A stretch of DNA of 64,000 bases, taken from the NCBI RefSeq assembly GCF_900000175.1, contig NZ_CWGJ01000011.1, positions 163,381-227,380 of the forward strand, written 5' to 3'. The stretch is from Estrella lausannensis (lineage in GTDB: Bacteria > Chlamydiota > Chlamydiia > Chlamydiales > Criblamydiaceae). The notes beneath the pieces are model-generated. The model ran no database searches. It was not told the origin of the DNA and saw only the letters and a list, made by a program, of their open reading frames with translations. A program made the translations under genes and the position numbers. This document shows positions 28,301-36,311 of the stretch, one piece after another (the first letter of the stretch is position 1; every line of letters starts with the position of its first letter).

Positions 28301-30774
28301 ATGTCCTCGAAGAGGGTTCTTGCTCTAGTGAGATTCCCTTGAGCAATATAGGCAAGGCCCATGGTGTTTTTGAGTTCGTTTGAATCGGGCAGAACTTTTA
28401 ATCCCTGATTCAGAATCTTGATGGCATCCTCAGGCTGATTCATTTTTATCGCGAGCTTAGCCAGCAGTACATAGGCTTCAGGCTCGTTCGGGTATTCCTC
28501 TATCAATTTCAGGTAGATTGAAGCGTAAGCGGAAAAGCGCCCTTTTTCTCCCTTGACAAGTGAAGATTGTACTCTCGATTCGAGGAGCGCAAGACGTGCC
28601 CAAACGGCCTTAGGATCGAGAGTTGTGATTTTTTTGTAGATTTGTTCGGCACTTTCATAGTCGTGCTCTAGCATATAGTAAGAGGCCAGATAGGAAAGGG
28701 CAAGCAAGTTATTGGGGTTGACATCAAGGGCTGAGAGATAAAGAAGTTTGGCCTTCTCTTCATTCCCCTCAGCCTGCACTGTTTTACCAAGTCCCGCGAT
28801 CGCGTCGGCATTTCGAGGGTTTTTACGTAGCGCCTGATTGAAGAGGAAGCGGGCCTCCTCGGTTTGATTTAGCTCAAGGTAGATAAGTCCTAAGTTGATG
28901 TAGAGCTGGTCTGACTGGGGATTTGCATCGATTCCTTCTCGATAGATTTTGATAGCTTCTTTGTAGCGTTTCTCTTTAGTCAGGATAGAACCGATATCGA
29001 TGTAGACCCTCTCACTGCTGGGCGCCTGTTTTTGGATAGTCTCCAAAACCTTTAGAGCCTCTTGTAATCGTCCCTCTTTTTGCAGGGATTCTGCCTCATC
29101 GAAAAGAGTGCCCCATCTAGCGTTGATGTACTGCTCCCTGGCCCAATCGGCCTGAGGGTTTGTGATCATCACACTTTGGGCCAATTCCGCAGCTTCGAGA
29201 TAAGCCTTTTGCTTCAATTTTAGATCGAGCAGATAGTTCAGAGCCGTTTGATTGTTCGGATCGATTTTGAGCGACTCCAAATAGAGCTTTTCTGCCCCTT
29301 CGATGTCTCCCGTATTTGACAGTATGCGTCCAACACCGGAGAGCGCTTCGACGTTCTGGGGTTGAATCGCTAAAATGGTGTTGTAGTCGCTCAATGCCTT
29401 TGCGAATTCCTTTTTCAGGAGGTAGTTCAGAGCTCTTTCCTGTATGAGCGGAATGTTGTCGTGATTAATTAAGATGCCTTGATCGGTAACCAGGATCGCT
29501 TTGGCGTAGTTTTCGCGCGATCTTAAAAATTCGGCAAATTGAAGATAACCGGTGGGATTGTGGGGGAATTTTCTGAGAAGCTCCTCGTAAATAGTCTCTA
29601 TACGGGAGAGATCTATCTCCTTCTTGATCTTTTCGAAGTAAGGATCCATCAGGGCTTCTTCAATTTTTTGCTTAGCGAAGACAGCTTTGGGGTTGATCTT
29701 GAGAATCTGGTTATAGACCTCTATCGCCTCCTGGTAGTTCTTATCCGCAAGAAGTAAGTCTGCGATGTATGAGAGAGTTAGAATGTTGGTCGGGTTAAGC
29801 TCTAGTGATATTTGATAGAGTTTGAGCGCCTGGTTTTTGTTGCCCCGCAAAAGCGCGATCCGGCCAAGACCAGCTTGCGCGTCCGATAGGGAAACACCCT
29901 GCTCGATTGCTTTTTTAAAAATGTAATCGGCCATATCCAGGTCGTTTTTGGCGAGATAGGTAAATCCAAGCGCCATCCTTAGCGACATGTTTTTTGGAAA
30001 GCGGCCGATTCCCTCATTAAGCAGCTCGATCGATTGCGAGTAGCGCTTCATTTGGTTGTTGACTTGGGCCAGATATTTGTATAGCTGGACGCTGTCAGGA
30101 TCCTTTTTTTGCAACTCCGACAAAACGAAGAGGGCCTGCTGGTAATTTCCTTTCTGTTCCAGTTCCTCCACCTGTTCGAGTGCAGGCCCGAGCTCGGCGT
30201 TTTTCAATGCTTGCTGAACCCAGACAGTAGAGGGGTTTTGACGAACAAGTTGTTCCAGAATTTTTTTTGCGGTATCGTACCGGCCTTCAGCGATCCTAAG
30301 GCTTGCAAGATAGAAGAGCGATGTGAAGTGCTTTGGATCCAGCTTTAAGGCCGTTTCCAGAGTTTTGTCTGCTTCCGCAAATTGGTAATTTAACGTCTGG
30401 AGGCGGGCTAAGCCTGAAAGCGCCTCGACATTATCGGGATGTTTTTTTAACACTTCGTTAATGATGAGCTGGCTGCGCTTTCTATCATCGTTGTTTAAGT
30501 AGGCTTGAGCAAGAGATGTCTGGATTTTGACATCGTCAGGGCGCAGTTTTAGGGCCATTCTATAGAATTTAACAGCTTTCGCGTACTCCTGGAGCGAGTA
30601 ATAAACATCGGCGACAGCTAAAATGAGCCTGAAGTTGTTGGGATCTTTCTCAATTTTTTCTTCATAGCTTTTAACGATCGCATTGAACCTCTTCTGCGAT
30701 TCTTCACTCTCTGAGGGTGTTGCACCTATGAGAGGCACTGAACAAATTAAAGATAAAAAGATGATTTTTTTCAT
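25381..30774 (-). CDS. Giant TPR protein with C-terminal outer-membrane barrel (PgaA/BcsC-like exporter)
   Basis: 1797 residues. Signal peptide MKKIIFLSLICSVPLIGA. Residues about 25-1430 are tetratricopeptide repeats (about 40), arranged in seven larger units of about 200 residues that each contain a W..x..AxxGP-like signature (STVWVQ, KAVFAK, QADWAR, KAVWAR, QARWLE, DEKWVK, NDEWVL). The last about 325 residues alternate aromatic and polar strands and end in VSWRF, as outer-membrane barrels do. The same TPR-plus-barrel layout is used by PgaA, BcsC and AlgK/AlgE to pass exopolysaccharide through the periplasm and outer membrane. It overlaps the GT2 gene downstream and begins 7 bp after the HEAT gene: a tight operon. 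Confidence 0.85.
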   Translation of the reverse strand: MKKIIFLSLICSVPLIGATPSESEESQKRFNAIVKSYEEKIEKDPNNFRLILAVADVYYSLQEYAKAVKFYRMALKLRPDDVKIQTSLAQAYLNNDDRKRSQLIINEVLKKHPDNVEALSGLARLQTLNYQFAEADKTLETALKLDPKHFTSLFYLASLRIAEGRYDTAKKILEQLVRQNPSTVWVQQALKNAELGPALEQVEELEQKGNYQQALFVLSELQKKDPDSVQLYKYLAQVNNQMKRYSQSIELLNEGIGRFPKNMSLRMALGFTYLAKNDLDMADYIFKKAIEQGVSLSDAQAGLGRIALLRGNKNQALKLYQISLELNPTNILTLSYIADLLLADKNYQEAIEVYNQILKINPKAVFAKQKIEEALMDPYFEKIKKEIDLSRIETIYEELLRKFPHNPTGYLQFAEFLRSRENYAKAILVTDQGILINHDNIPLIQERALNYLLKKEFAKALSDYNTILAIQPQNVEALSGVGRILSNTGDIEGAEKLYLESLKIDPNNQTALNYLLDLKLKQKAYLEAAELAQSVMITNPQADWAREQYINARWGTLFDEAESLQKEGRLQEALKVLETIQKQAPSSERVYIDIGSILTKEKRYKEAIKIYREGIDANPQSDQLYINLGLIYLELNQTEEARFLFNQALRKNPRNADAIAGLGKTVQAEGNEEKAKLLYLSALDVNPNNLLALSYLASYYMLEHDYESAEQIYKKITTLDPKAVWARLALLESRVQSSLVKGEKGRFSAYASIYLKLIEEYPNEPEAYVLLAKLAIKMNQPEDAIKILNQGLKVLPDSNELKNTMGLAYIAQGNLTRARTLFEDILKIDPENIEALNGRGRIEELSGGKSAAIAWYEKALKINPSNFQAGTNLANLYYDRGQYAEAEELYKNMQKLQPQARWLEIARLDAKHGKILREIEVKEQDNDIIRAAALYDQLLQEEPKVGEYYLRAALFFARHKEYQRAIDTYIQGIKVEPGSAELHAGLGLSYLSLKKTDLATAAFEQALVLDPQNVDSLAGLGVVKMLQDQYGESEKLIRTAMNLDPKGIAPLSAFGDLMMKKKNYKEAERAYRKLLKLRPDEKWVKLSLDTAIYGPEIEQIKSLIKKEQFSEAADIYSKLLQQSPDNPQFYYGLGQMLMRLRDYGKSMEINQEGLDKNPESNELRIALAFAQLFSGMLQEAKVNLSQALDADRKNPEALAGLGRVYALEGNPAQAESLYRTALTIDPRNISALSFYSQLLMKQRRYGEAEEIYTTLLQDLPNDEWVLHGRQDAIDGPVKDIANRLANFEEFELAARLYAGLLEASPDDPTRYLALGQMYVDLDCYCKGLEVFYRGLQIDNNAPYLWHAIAETYIELEEYEKARCILSRLLWRNPEDAEAWAGLGRIEAMNGSYCAAECYYGEALTLSPSNLNALSFYADLKEDEHYYFSSRWTWKQIYTLFKKEMQQFCEPIPKWVKRGYNNTLNLSRPVMTWGGWYHEEDEWSRIDHRWSAKYQVYGGRFLLNYPVNDNFSFFGRYIDQLYVLRDLLEHTRIYSFDVQRLHLGAKQVFSPCLYAFGQIGFSRYSPYQSTTFKCQTHTLIEPSITLVYHTPIQKATLSYLAESDLVARNFSDNHAKLVGYDIIAGTYERKVMKRGWAGLEANATWYRDYVNNKSQKVLGWFQWRPPCYSDNILFRYFAKYQSFSQNIPDYYTYKPQIVNQLQVTLEKDWRIRCADKFYTSLSYGHGWQNTRTRFSEIIVVAPTVANPPIRWDNRQYDIVFGSLIYKYNCLQVALAGDLYRDSEKYTIGTIGLDVSWRF

Positions 30775-30781
30775 TGATATC

Positions 30782-31837
30782 TCAAGGTAGCGCTAAGGCG
30801 TATTGGGCAATTTCACAGGCTTTGGAACCTTTTTCGGACAATTTTGCATTTAAAACATCAAGGCCGTCTTTTCCAATCGATTTTAACGCCATGGCGGCTT
30901 TTAAACGTACCCACCAGACCGGATCGTTTAAGGCTTCTCTGAGTTGAGGTATAGCTTCCAATGCGTGTAGTTTTTCCAGACTCATGATGGCTTCGGCGCG
31001 GATATTCCAATCGGAGTCTTCGAGACGATGAAGCAAGATTTTCTTAGACTCTGGCAGGGGAATGCTTCCAAGGACTTTGATGGCAAGAGTGCGGCAGGTG
31101 ATATCAGAACAGTGTAAAAACGGCTGCACGAGATCGAACGCGTTGTTCGAGTAGCGCTCAGACAAGATGTCGAGGCAGATCGCCTGGGTCTTTATATTGT
31201 TTGTTTCTCTTAAAACTTTTTCAATCCATCTAAATTTTTCTTCATCTACCTGAATGAGCGCATCGCGATAGGGGAATTGTGAATGAGGCGATTCCATGCT
31301 CATTTTTTTGATGACTTTTTCAAAGAGCAGCTGATCGGATATGCGTGTGATGCAAGTAGCAGCTGTTACCCGCACTAAAAAACGATTGTCGTCGAGCAGT
31401 TTTTCCAGCAGTTCTCTCTGTGCCTTGTGGGGGCAGAGGAGCATGGCCCGGGCTGCAAGCTGTCTTTTAACCCATGAGAAGCTTGTCGCGTAGGCTGAAA
31501 GGAAGGGCGTCAAATTTTCAGCGAAAATTTTTTCCTTGATATTCTGCCAACGCTCATCTGTGAAAAGGTGATCGTATGTTTCAGCACACTCCAATACATT
31601 CTGAAAGTCGTTTAAGTCGTTGGGAATGGATAGGGTGGTCAGCGGGAGATCATTCAGAAGGTGTTTATCGATGAGAGCTCGGATCGCAGCTGCGTTCTTA
31701 TCCCTTTTTTGCTGCTTTCTTCTTGTAACGGATTTGATGAGGATGATCAAAAGGCAGCAGGTCACCATCAAGCCTACTTCAAGGAGCAGGATTGAAATTG
31801 TGATTCCGTAAAGTGTGTAGCGTAAAAGCGCATCCAT
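30782..31837 (-). CDS. Membrane-anchored HEAT-repeat protein of the polysaccharide operon
   Basis: 351 residues. One N-terminal membrane helix (about 8-35, ITISILLLEVGLMVTCCLLII) is followed by a basic stop-transfer segment, so the rest should be cytosolic. Residues about 95-350 are HEAT repeats (FLVRVTAATCITRI, DITCRTLAIKVLGSI, DWNIRAEAIMSLEKL, WWVRLKAAMALKSIG). It is probably the first gene of the operon and is 7 bp ahead of the TPR-barrel gene. A scaffold that links the inner-membrane synthase to a regulator is plausible; no enzyme motif is seen. Confidence 0.78.
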   Translation of the reverse strand: MDALLRYTLYGITISILLLEVGLMVTCCLLIILIKSVTRRKQQKRDKNAAAIRALIDKHLLNDLPLTTLSIPNDLNDFQNVLECAETYDHLFTDERWQNIKEKIFAENLTPFLSAYATSFSWVKRQLAARAMLLCPHKAQRELLEKLLDDNRFLVRVTAATCITRISDQLLFEKVIKKMSMESPHSQFPYRDALIQVDEEKFRWIEKVLRETNNIKTQAICLDILSERYSNNAFDLVQPFLHCSDITCRTLAIKVLGSIPLPESKKILLHRLEDSDWNIRAEAIMSLEKLHALEAIPQLREALNDPVWWVRLKAAMALKSIGKDGLDVLNAKLSEKGSKACEIAQYALALP

Positions 31838-31906
31838 AGCAGAATATCACTTACTTAATTAAATTTTTAATATATAAAGGAATAGATTCTCGATTACAAG
31901 GAGAAG
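31838..31906. promoter_or_regulatory. Divergent AT-rich promoter region
   Basis: 69 bp between the starts of the HEAT/TPR/GT2 operon (minus) and the GH18 gene (plus), very AT-rich (TTAATTAAATTTTTAATATA). The GH18 ribosome site AGGAG is at about 31899-31903. Shared control of the two transcripts from this region is likely, but no operator is identifiable. Confidence 0.55.
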
Positions 31907-33163
31907 GTGGTGTTTTTTTTTAGCGCTCTGTTTCTTTTGATGCCTCTTTCGGTTTCTGCCGAGCCTATCGTAGCTGCTTACTATGAAAATTATGCACACT
32001 ATAGGCCTTCCGGCCAGCGGCCTATGTTTTCAGCCGCCCTTGTCGATCCGAAAATACTGGATGAGCTTCACATTGCATTTGCCTATTTCGGCTATGCGAC
32101 CCCATCAGCGAATCCGGAAAAGGCCGGCCTAACAGGAAACTTCAAAATCCAACCGACTGAACCGGACGATATAGGGGTCCTTTATCCTTCATTATCTAAG
32201 TTGAAACAGCAAGCACCGCAACTTAAACTCTATTTGACAATAGGGGGTTGGAGTTTCAACAACCCGGATGCTCCCACCAAATCTTTGTTTAGTGAGATGG
32301 TATCCAGGCCGGAGAGTCGTCGGGAATTTATAGCCTCCTGCATCGATTACGCACACCGTTTTGACTTTAACGGGATTGATATCGACTGGGAATATCCCGG
32401 AGATCCAGCAAGAGGGGGCAGCTCTCTCGACTTCGAGAATTTCATTCAATTTCTCAAGGAGTGCCGCGATTCATTTGCGTCATCTTCTCCGACGCTTTCT
32501 CTCTCGTGCGCGTTTCCGGCGCATCCCCCTTTTGGACTGAAAGAGAGTGAGCAAAAGCAATTCTATCGATTTGCCGCTGAATGCTCAAAATACTTAGATC
32601 ACCTTACGGTCATGGCCTATGATTATCATGGCCCTTTTGAAAACTCTAAACTGACCGGAGTCAACGCTCCCTTGAATCGGGATACTGATCCCCTTAGCCC
32701 ATTTTTCATTCGGGCGACATTGGATAACTATTTGCAGGGGGGCGTTCAGTCCGAAAAAATTCTTTTGGGAATCCCGACCTTTGGCCGCTCTTTTGGCGAT
32801 GTGTCCGATCTCACTCCCGAGAGTGCAGGGCCAGGCAAACCTTTTGAAAAGCCAGGGCTTCCAGGGCCCGCTACCCGGCAACCTGGACTGTTGGCCTACT
32901 TTGAAATCAGCGACATGATCTTGGAAAAGAGTTTGATTTCTCGGCCCGATGCCTTGACGAGCACTGTGTACGGATTCAATCCGCAAACTAAACTCTGGGT
33001 GAGCTTCGATTCGCCGGCATCGACGGCTCTAAAAGCTGAGCTTGCCCGTGCCTATCGGCTGAAGGGGATTATCTTCTGGTCTATCAATATGGATGAATAT
33101 ACGGGGAAAGAGAGCTATCCTAATATCAGAAGCGGACGCGCGGCACTAGCGCCTCTTTTATGA
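31907..33163 (+). CDS. Secreted GH18 family glycosidase (chitinase-like)
   Basis: 418 residues, GTG start 4 bp after AGGAG; a second GTG follows at 31910. Signal peptide ends near SVSAEP. GH18 barrel: YLTIGGWSF (strand 3), FNGIDIDWEYPG with the DxDxE catalytic motif (D158, D160, E162), MAYDYHG (about 236-242), and IIFWSINMDEY at the end. All catalytic residues are present, so it should cleave beta-1,4-GlcNAc (chitin-like) or a related amino-sugar polymer in the periplasm or outside. Divergent from the polysaccharide operon. A trimming or release enzyme for the operon's product, or an enzyme aimed at host chitin, are both possible. Confidence 0.9.
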   Translation: MVFFFSALFLLMPLSVSAEPIVAAYYENYAHYRPSGQRPMFSAALVDPKILDELHIAFAYFGYATPSANPEKAGLTGNFKIQPTEPDDIGVLYPSLSKLKQQAPQLKLYLTIGGWSFNNPDAPTKSLFSEMVSRPESRREFIASCIDYAHRFDFNGIDIDWEYPGDPARGGSSLDFENFIQFLKECRDSFASSSPTLSLSCAFPAHPPFGLKESEQKQFYRFAAECSKYLDHLTVMAYDYHGPFENSKLTGVNAPLNRDTDPLSPFFIRATLDNYLQGGVQSEKILLGIPTFGRSFGDVSDLTPESAGPGKPFEKPGLPGPATRQPGLLAYFEISDMILEKSLISRPDALTSTVYGFNPQTKLWVSFDSPASTALKAELARAYRLKGIIFWSINMDEYTGKESYPNIRSGRAALAPLL

Positions 33164-33175
33164 AGGGGCTTGGAC

Positions 33176-35515
33176 TTAAAAAATGGCCTGCAAGCTTTTC
33201 TGAACCAGAAGTGAAATATTGAAGGGTTTCTGGATATACTCTAATACGCCTTGTTTTATCCCTTCGCTAATGTCTTTATCTGAAGAGTAGACGGTGAGGA
33301 TGATGAGAGGTATGGTGGTTCGGAACCTGTTTTTAATTTTGATGTAAAGATCCAAACCCTCCATATCAGGAAGTTTTCTCTCCATGATAATCAGAGAAGG
33401 AAGTGTGTTTTCGGGAGAGGAAAGGAGTGCTTTCAGCGCGTCCCCCCCTTCGCAGTAAGTGCTGACAAAGAGGCCTCGTGCTTCAAACGACTGTCTGAGT
33501 ATCTTGAGGACGGTCTCATCAGGATCAATGATCATTACATGCCGCTTGAGTACGTGCACCCCTTTAGGGAGGCGATGAACAATCCTGACCGGGGCGAACT
33601 CTTTTTCCTCTGCTTCAGATAGAACCTCTATTGCCGTTTGCATCATATGCTGGGCATTTTTATACTCCTTTCCGATGCCGACGATGCTTGCCTTGATGGA
33701 AATTTGTAAATCGGGCTTGTCTTGAATGATCTGATACAAAAGGTTAGTTAGTCGCGATTCAATAACATCGATCTCTTCGCCTTCAAAGACCATGGCGAAT
33801 TGACCCTCTTTGACAAAATAGCACTCCGTCTTGAACCCGGTCATGATCCCGCGCACGACCTGAAGCCGGTTGGAGATGAATACCATCAGCTCTTTGTCGG
33901 GTAAAGAGTCCTTTCCTTTGTTGGCCGTATTTATCTCAAATAAAGCAAGATAGGGAACTCGGGTATGTGTTCTTTTTAACAAGATATCCACAGCATGTAA
34001 TAGCTCGTGGTAGGAATAAAGACCGGTTGCCTGATTGAATTTCCGGGGTGTCAAAGAGCGATTGCGATCGATCAGGCTTGTTATCCTTTTTTGCAGCATT
34101 TTAGGATCAATCGGCTTAAACATGATGTCGTCAACGTTCTCTGCGTAGGCATCTATTTTAGCGAACGATTTGCCAGCGCCAGTCACAAGCACAATAATCA
34201 GGTCTTTGTAGGTGATGTCTTGACGTATGGTCTTCAAAAGGTTCAAGCCATCATATTTCGGAAGCAAAACATCTAGGAGCAAAACATCCGGAGTGCAGCT
34301 TTGCAATTTTGTGAAAAGGTCTGTGGGATCATTTAAAATGTCAACATGGGCGCCAATCTCTTCCAGCACAGCGGCTGTGTAGTCGCAGAAGTCAACGTCA
34401 TCATCGACCACAAGCGCTTTGAAAAATTTTGCGGAGGGTTCTTCGAGCCTTTCGGAAATAGTCTTTAAAAGGGTGTAGGCCGAAACCGGCTTGGTGAAAG
34501 TGTAGTGAGCGCCTTTGTTCATAGCCTCCATGCGCTTGTCGATCGTGTCGGTTTCAAGCAGAACTACGTATTGGGTTGAGCGTGAGTGTTTTCTCTCTGC
34601 ATCAACGATCTCATATCCGGTAATGGTGGATGCTTTGAAAAATTCCGATACAATAAGGGCTTCGGGATTGAATTCAGGCTGTTTTACTTTGAATAGAGCT
34701 GACTCTGGGTTTGTTTCGAGCAGTAGGTCGATTGATAGATCCTCTTTCACTGTTGCCAGAAGGTCTAAAAAAAGAGGGTCGTCATCCACTACATAGACAA
34801 GGGGCGTTTTCGAAGTTTTTGCAGTCGGGATTTCATGCTGATGAAACGCCGTTTCAATTTTATTGATGTGTTTATCCAATGAAGCGAGCCAGGAAGCATC
34901 TGTATAGGTTCCACTCCCCAGGCGCTCTATGATTTCGCGCTCCAGAGCCTTACACAAATCACCTGCTTCGGCATAGCCGAAATTTCCCGCGCTTCCTGCC
35001 ATTTTGTGGATCTCCACTCTAAGATCGGATAGCTTTTCAGGGATTTTCTGGGTTTGCTGGGTGAGGTTTTTCAAAAGAGTGATTTTGTCGTCGATTGTCT
35101 CATCATAGCGCTTCTTGAGGTCCGCCAATTTTCCATGGAGAGAGGGTTTATGGGGGAGAATCTTGCGCAGGAGTTCATCGAGATCCTCAAAGGTATCGCT
35201 AACCTCCAAGATGTAGTCAATTTTCTCGGCCTCTGTCTCTAATATATCCAGCTCTTCGAGGCTTTGAGCGACAATTGCAATGATTGAAGGGGTGGTTTCC
35301 TTTTTTCTGATCTCTTCGGTTAAGTCAAGAATTTTCCTGCCACCTTGTTCATCAAAGAGATAGACATCATACGAAGTGCGCTTGCAGGCCTCATGCGCAT
35401 CCTCGATACTTTTGCAGATGTCAAAAGTGATTTTTTCATTAAGGAGTTTATTGAACACATACCCAATCAGCTTAGTGTCGTTTCCCGCATATAAAATGTG
35501 TATAGTTTTAGTCAT
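33176..35515 (-). CDS. Multi-receiver, HPt and degenerate-GGDEF regulator
   Basis: 779 residues, no membrane segment. Order: receiver-like 1 (1-120, Asp at about 55), HPt domain (about 125-230, EIHKMAGSAGNFGY, His about 170), receiver 2 (about 236-355, acceptor region VSEFF without a clear Asp), receiver 3 (about 364-482, intact: LVVDDDVD, LLLDVLLPKYDG with Asp415, VLVTGAG, FKP), degenerate GGDEF domain (about 492-650, EGQFAMVF where GGDEF should be), receiver 4 (about 656-779, acceptor Asp replaced by Glu712 in IIMERKLPDMEG). It cannot make cyclic di-GMP by the usual mechanism. It converges on the GH18 gene with 12 bp between and probably controls the polysaccharide locus. Confidence 0.85.
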   Translation of the reverse strand: MTKTIHILYAGNDTKLIGYVFNKLLNEKITFDICKSIEDAHEACKRTSYDVYLFDEQGGRKILDLTEEIRKKETTPSIIAIVAQSLEELDILETEAEKIDYILEVSDTFEDLDELLRKILPHKPSLHGKLADLKKRYDETIDDKITLLKNLTQQTQKIPEKLSDLRVEIHKMAGSAGNFGYAEAGDLCKALEREIIERLGSGTYTDASWLASLDKHINKIETAFHQHEIPTAKTSKTPLVYVVDDDPLFLDLLATVKEDLSIDLLLETNPESALFKVKQPEFNPEALIVSEFFKASTITGYEIVDAERKHSRSTQYVVLLETDTIDKRMEAMNKGAHYTFTKPVSAYTLLKTISERLEEPSAKFFKALVVDDDVDFCDYTAAVLEEIGAHVDILNDPTDLFTKLQSCTPDVLLLDVLLPKYDGLNLLKTIRQDITYKDLIIVLVTGAGKSFAKIDAYAENVDDIMFKPIDPKMLQKRITSLIDRNRSLTPRKFNQATGLYSYHELLHAVDILLKRTHTRVPYLALFEINTANKGKDSLPDKELMVFISNRLQVVRGIMTGFKTECYFVKEGQFAMVFEGEEIDVIESRLTNLLYQIIQDKPDLQISIKASIVGIGKEYKNAQHMMQTAIEVLSEAEEKEFAPVRIVHRLPKGVHVLKRHVMIIDPDETVLKILRQSFEARGLFVSTYCEGGDALKALLSSPENTLPSLIIMERKLPDMEGLDLYIKIKNRFRTTIPLIILTVYSSDKDISEGIKQGVLEYIQKPFNISLLVQKSLQAIF

Positions 35516-35803
35516 CCCTATGTCCCTAAACTAGAATCCAATCCGTAAAATTTTAAAGGATTGGGTACTAGATCCATATCTATACAGGAAATCAATAATT
35601 AACGAAACGGATATGAATACATCTATATCGTAATGAATAGAAGGTGTGTTTTATTTGTCCGGAACTCAAGGGGCAACTCCTTCACTCAGATGCTTTCAGC
35701 GTGAAATTGTTACACCGGGAATTTTTCGCGAGCGGTACAGCCTCTTCCTTTACCGGGGCAACTGGGCAATTGTTATTTGCCCCCCTGCCGCGAGAGGACA
35801 TGT
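35516..35803. other. Spacer upstream of the regulator
   Basis: About 290 bp. The part next to the regulator is AT-rich and probably holds its promoter. A 64-codon plus-strand frame from about 35644 has no ribosome site and no recognisable product; I treat it as chance. Confidence 0.45.
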
Positions 35804-36311
35804 CTAATTTTGCTGCAGGTAGGAGATCAGCGCCGTAGCTTTTAGAGGGGCGGCAAGCTCTATTTTGAGTGCGGCGGCAGAGCTTTTGGCTAGCATGAAC
35901 TGAAAGCGTCTTTCTTTCAGGAGAGTGTTGGCGAGCTCCGTCAAAGACGGGCCATGGCCGATAAGCGCTACGGTCTTGATGGAGGTTAAGCTCTCAATGA
36001 GTTTCAGAAGCAGCTCTTTTTGAAAGGGTTCTAAGAGAGCGTCATTCAATGAAAAGTCAATCTGAAAAAAAGAAGCGACAATCTCGGCTGTTTCTTTTTT
36101 TCCCCGCTGTTTCTTTTGTCCGCAAGCAAGGAGAGGCAATGATCATTTCAGGGATAAGTCCCTGTCTTTCCATCTCCCGGCACAGTTTTTTTTCCCTCTC
36201 CTTGCCGACAGGGGAGAGGGGAATGGACATATCATCAAGAGCCGAACCAGGAAGAGGTTCGGCGTGACGCATCAGGATCAGGGTGATTGCCTGTGATTCA
36301 GCGGATGACAT
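35804..36311 (-). pseudogene. sixA: Frameshifted sixA-like phosphohistidine phosphatase
   Basis: The first part, from ATG at 36311, reads ITLILMRHAEPLPGSA (the RHG/RHA catalytic motif of histidine phosphatases) to MIIASPCLRTKETA, which fits SixA. Then the frame is lost. The rest continues in another frame: KETAEIVASFF to KTVALIGHGPSLTELANTLL, which has the second catalytic His (GHGPS). The break lies at a 12-bp direct repeat spaced 19 bp apart (36087-36117); removing one 19-bp unit restores LRTKETAEIVASFF. SixA removes phosphate from HPt histidines, and an HPt protein is encoded next door. The gene overlaps the end of kbl by about 14 bp. Confidence 0.85.
36087..36117. repeat. 19-bp tandem duplication that breaks sixA
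   Basis: GCTGTTTCTTTT occurs at 36087-36098 and again at 36106-36117, offset 19 bp, with TTTCCCC-type filler. The offset is not a multiple of three, so the duplication shifts the sixA frame. Confidence 0.85.

Noticed and set aside
35644-35838. 64-codon plus-strand gene upstream of the regulator
   Set aside because: No ribosome site, no recognisable sequence, overlaps the end of the sixA remnant.
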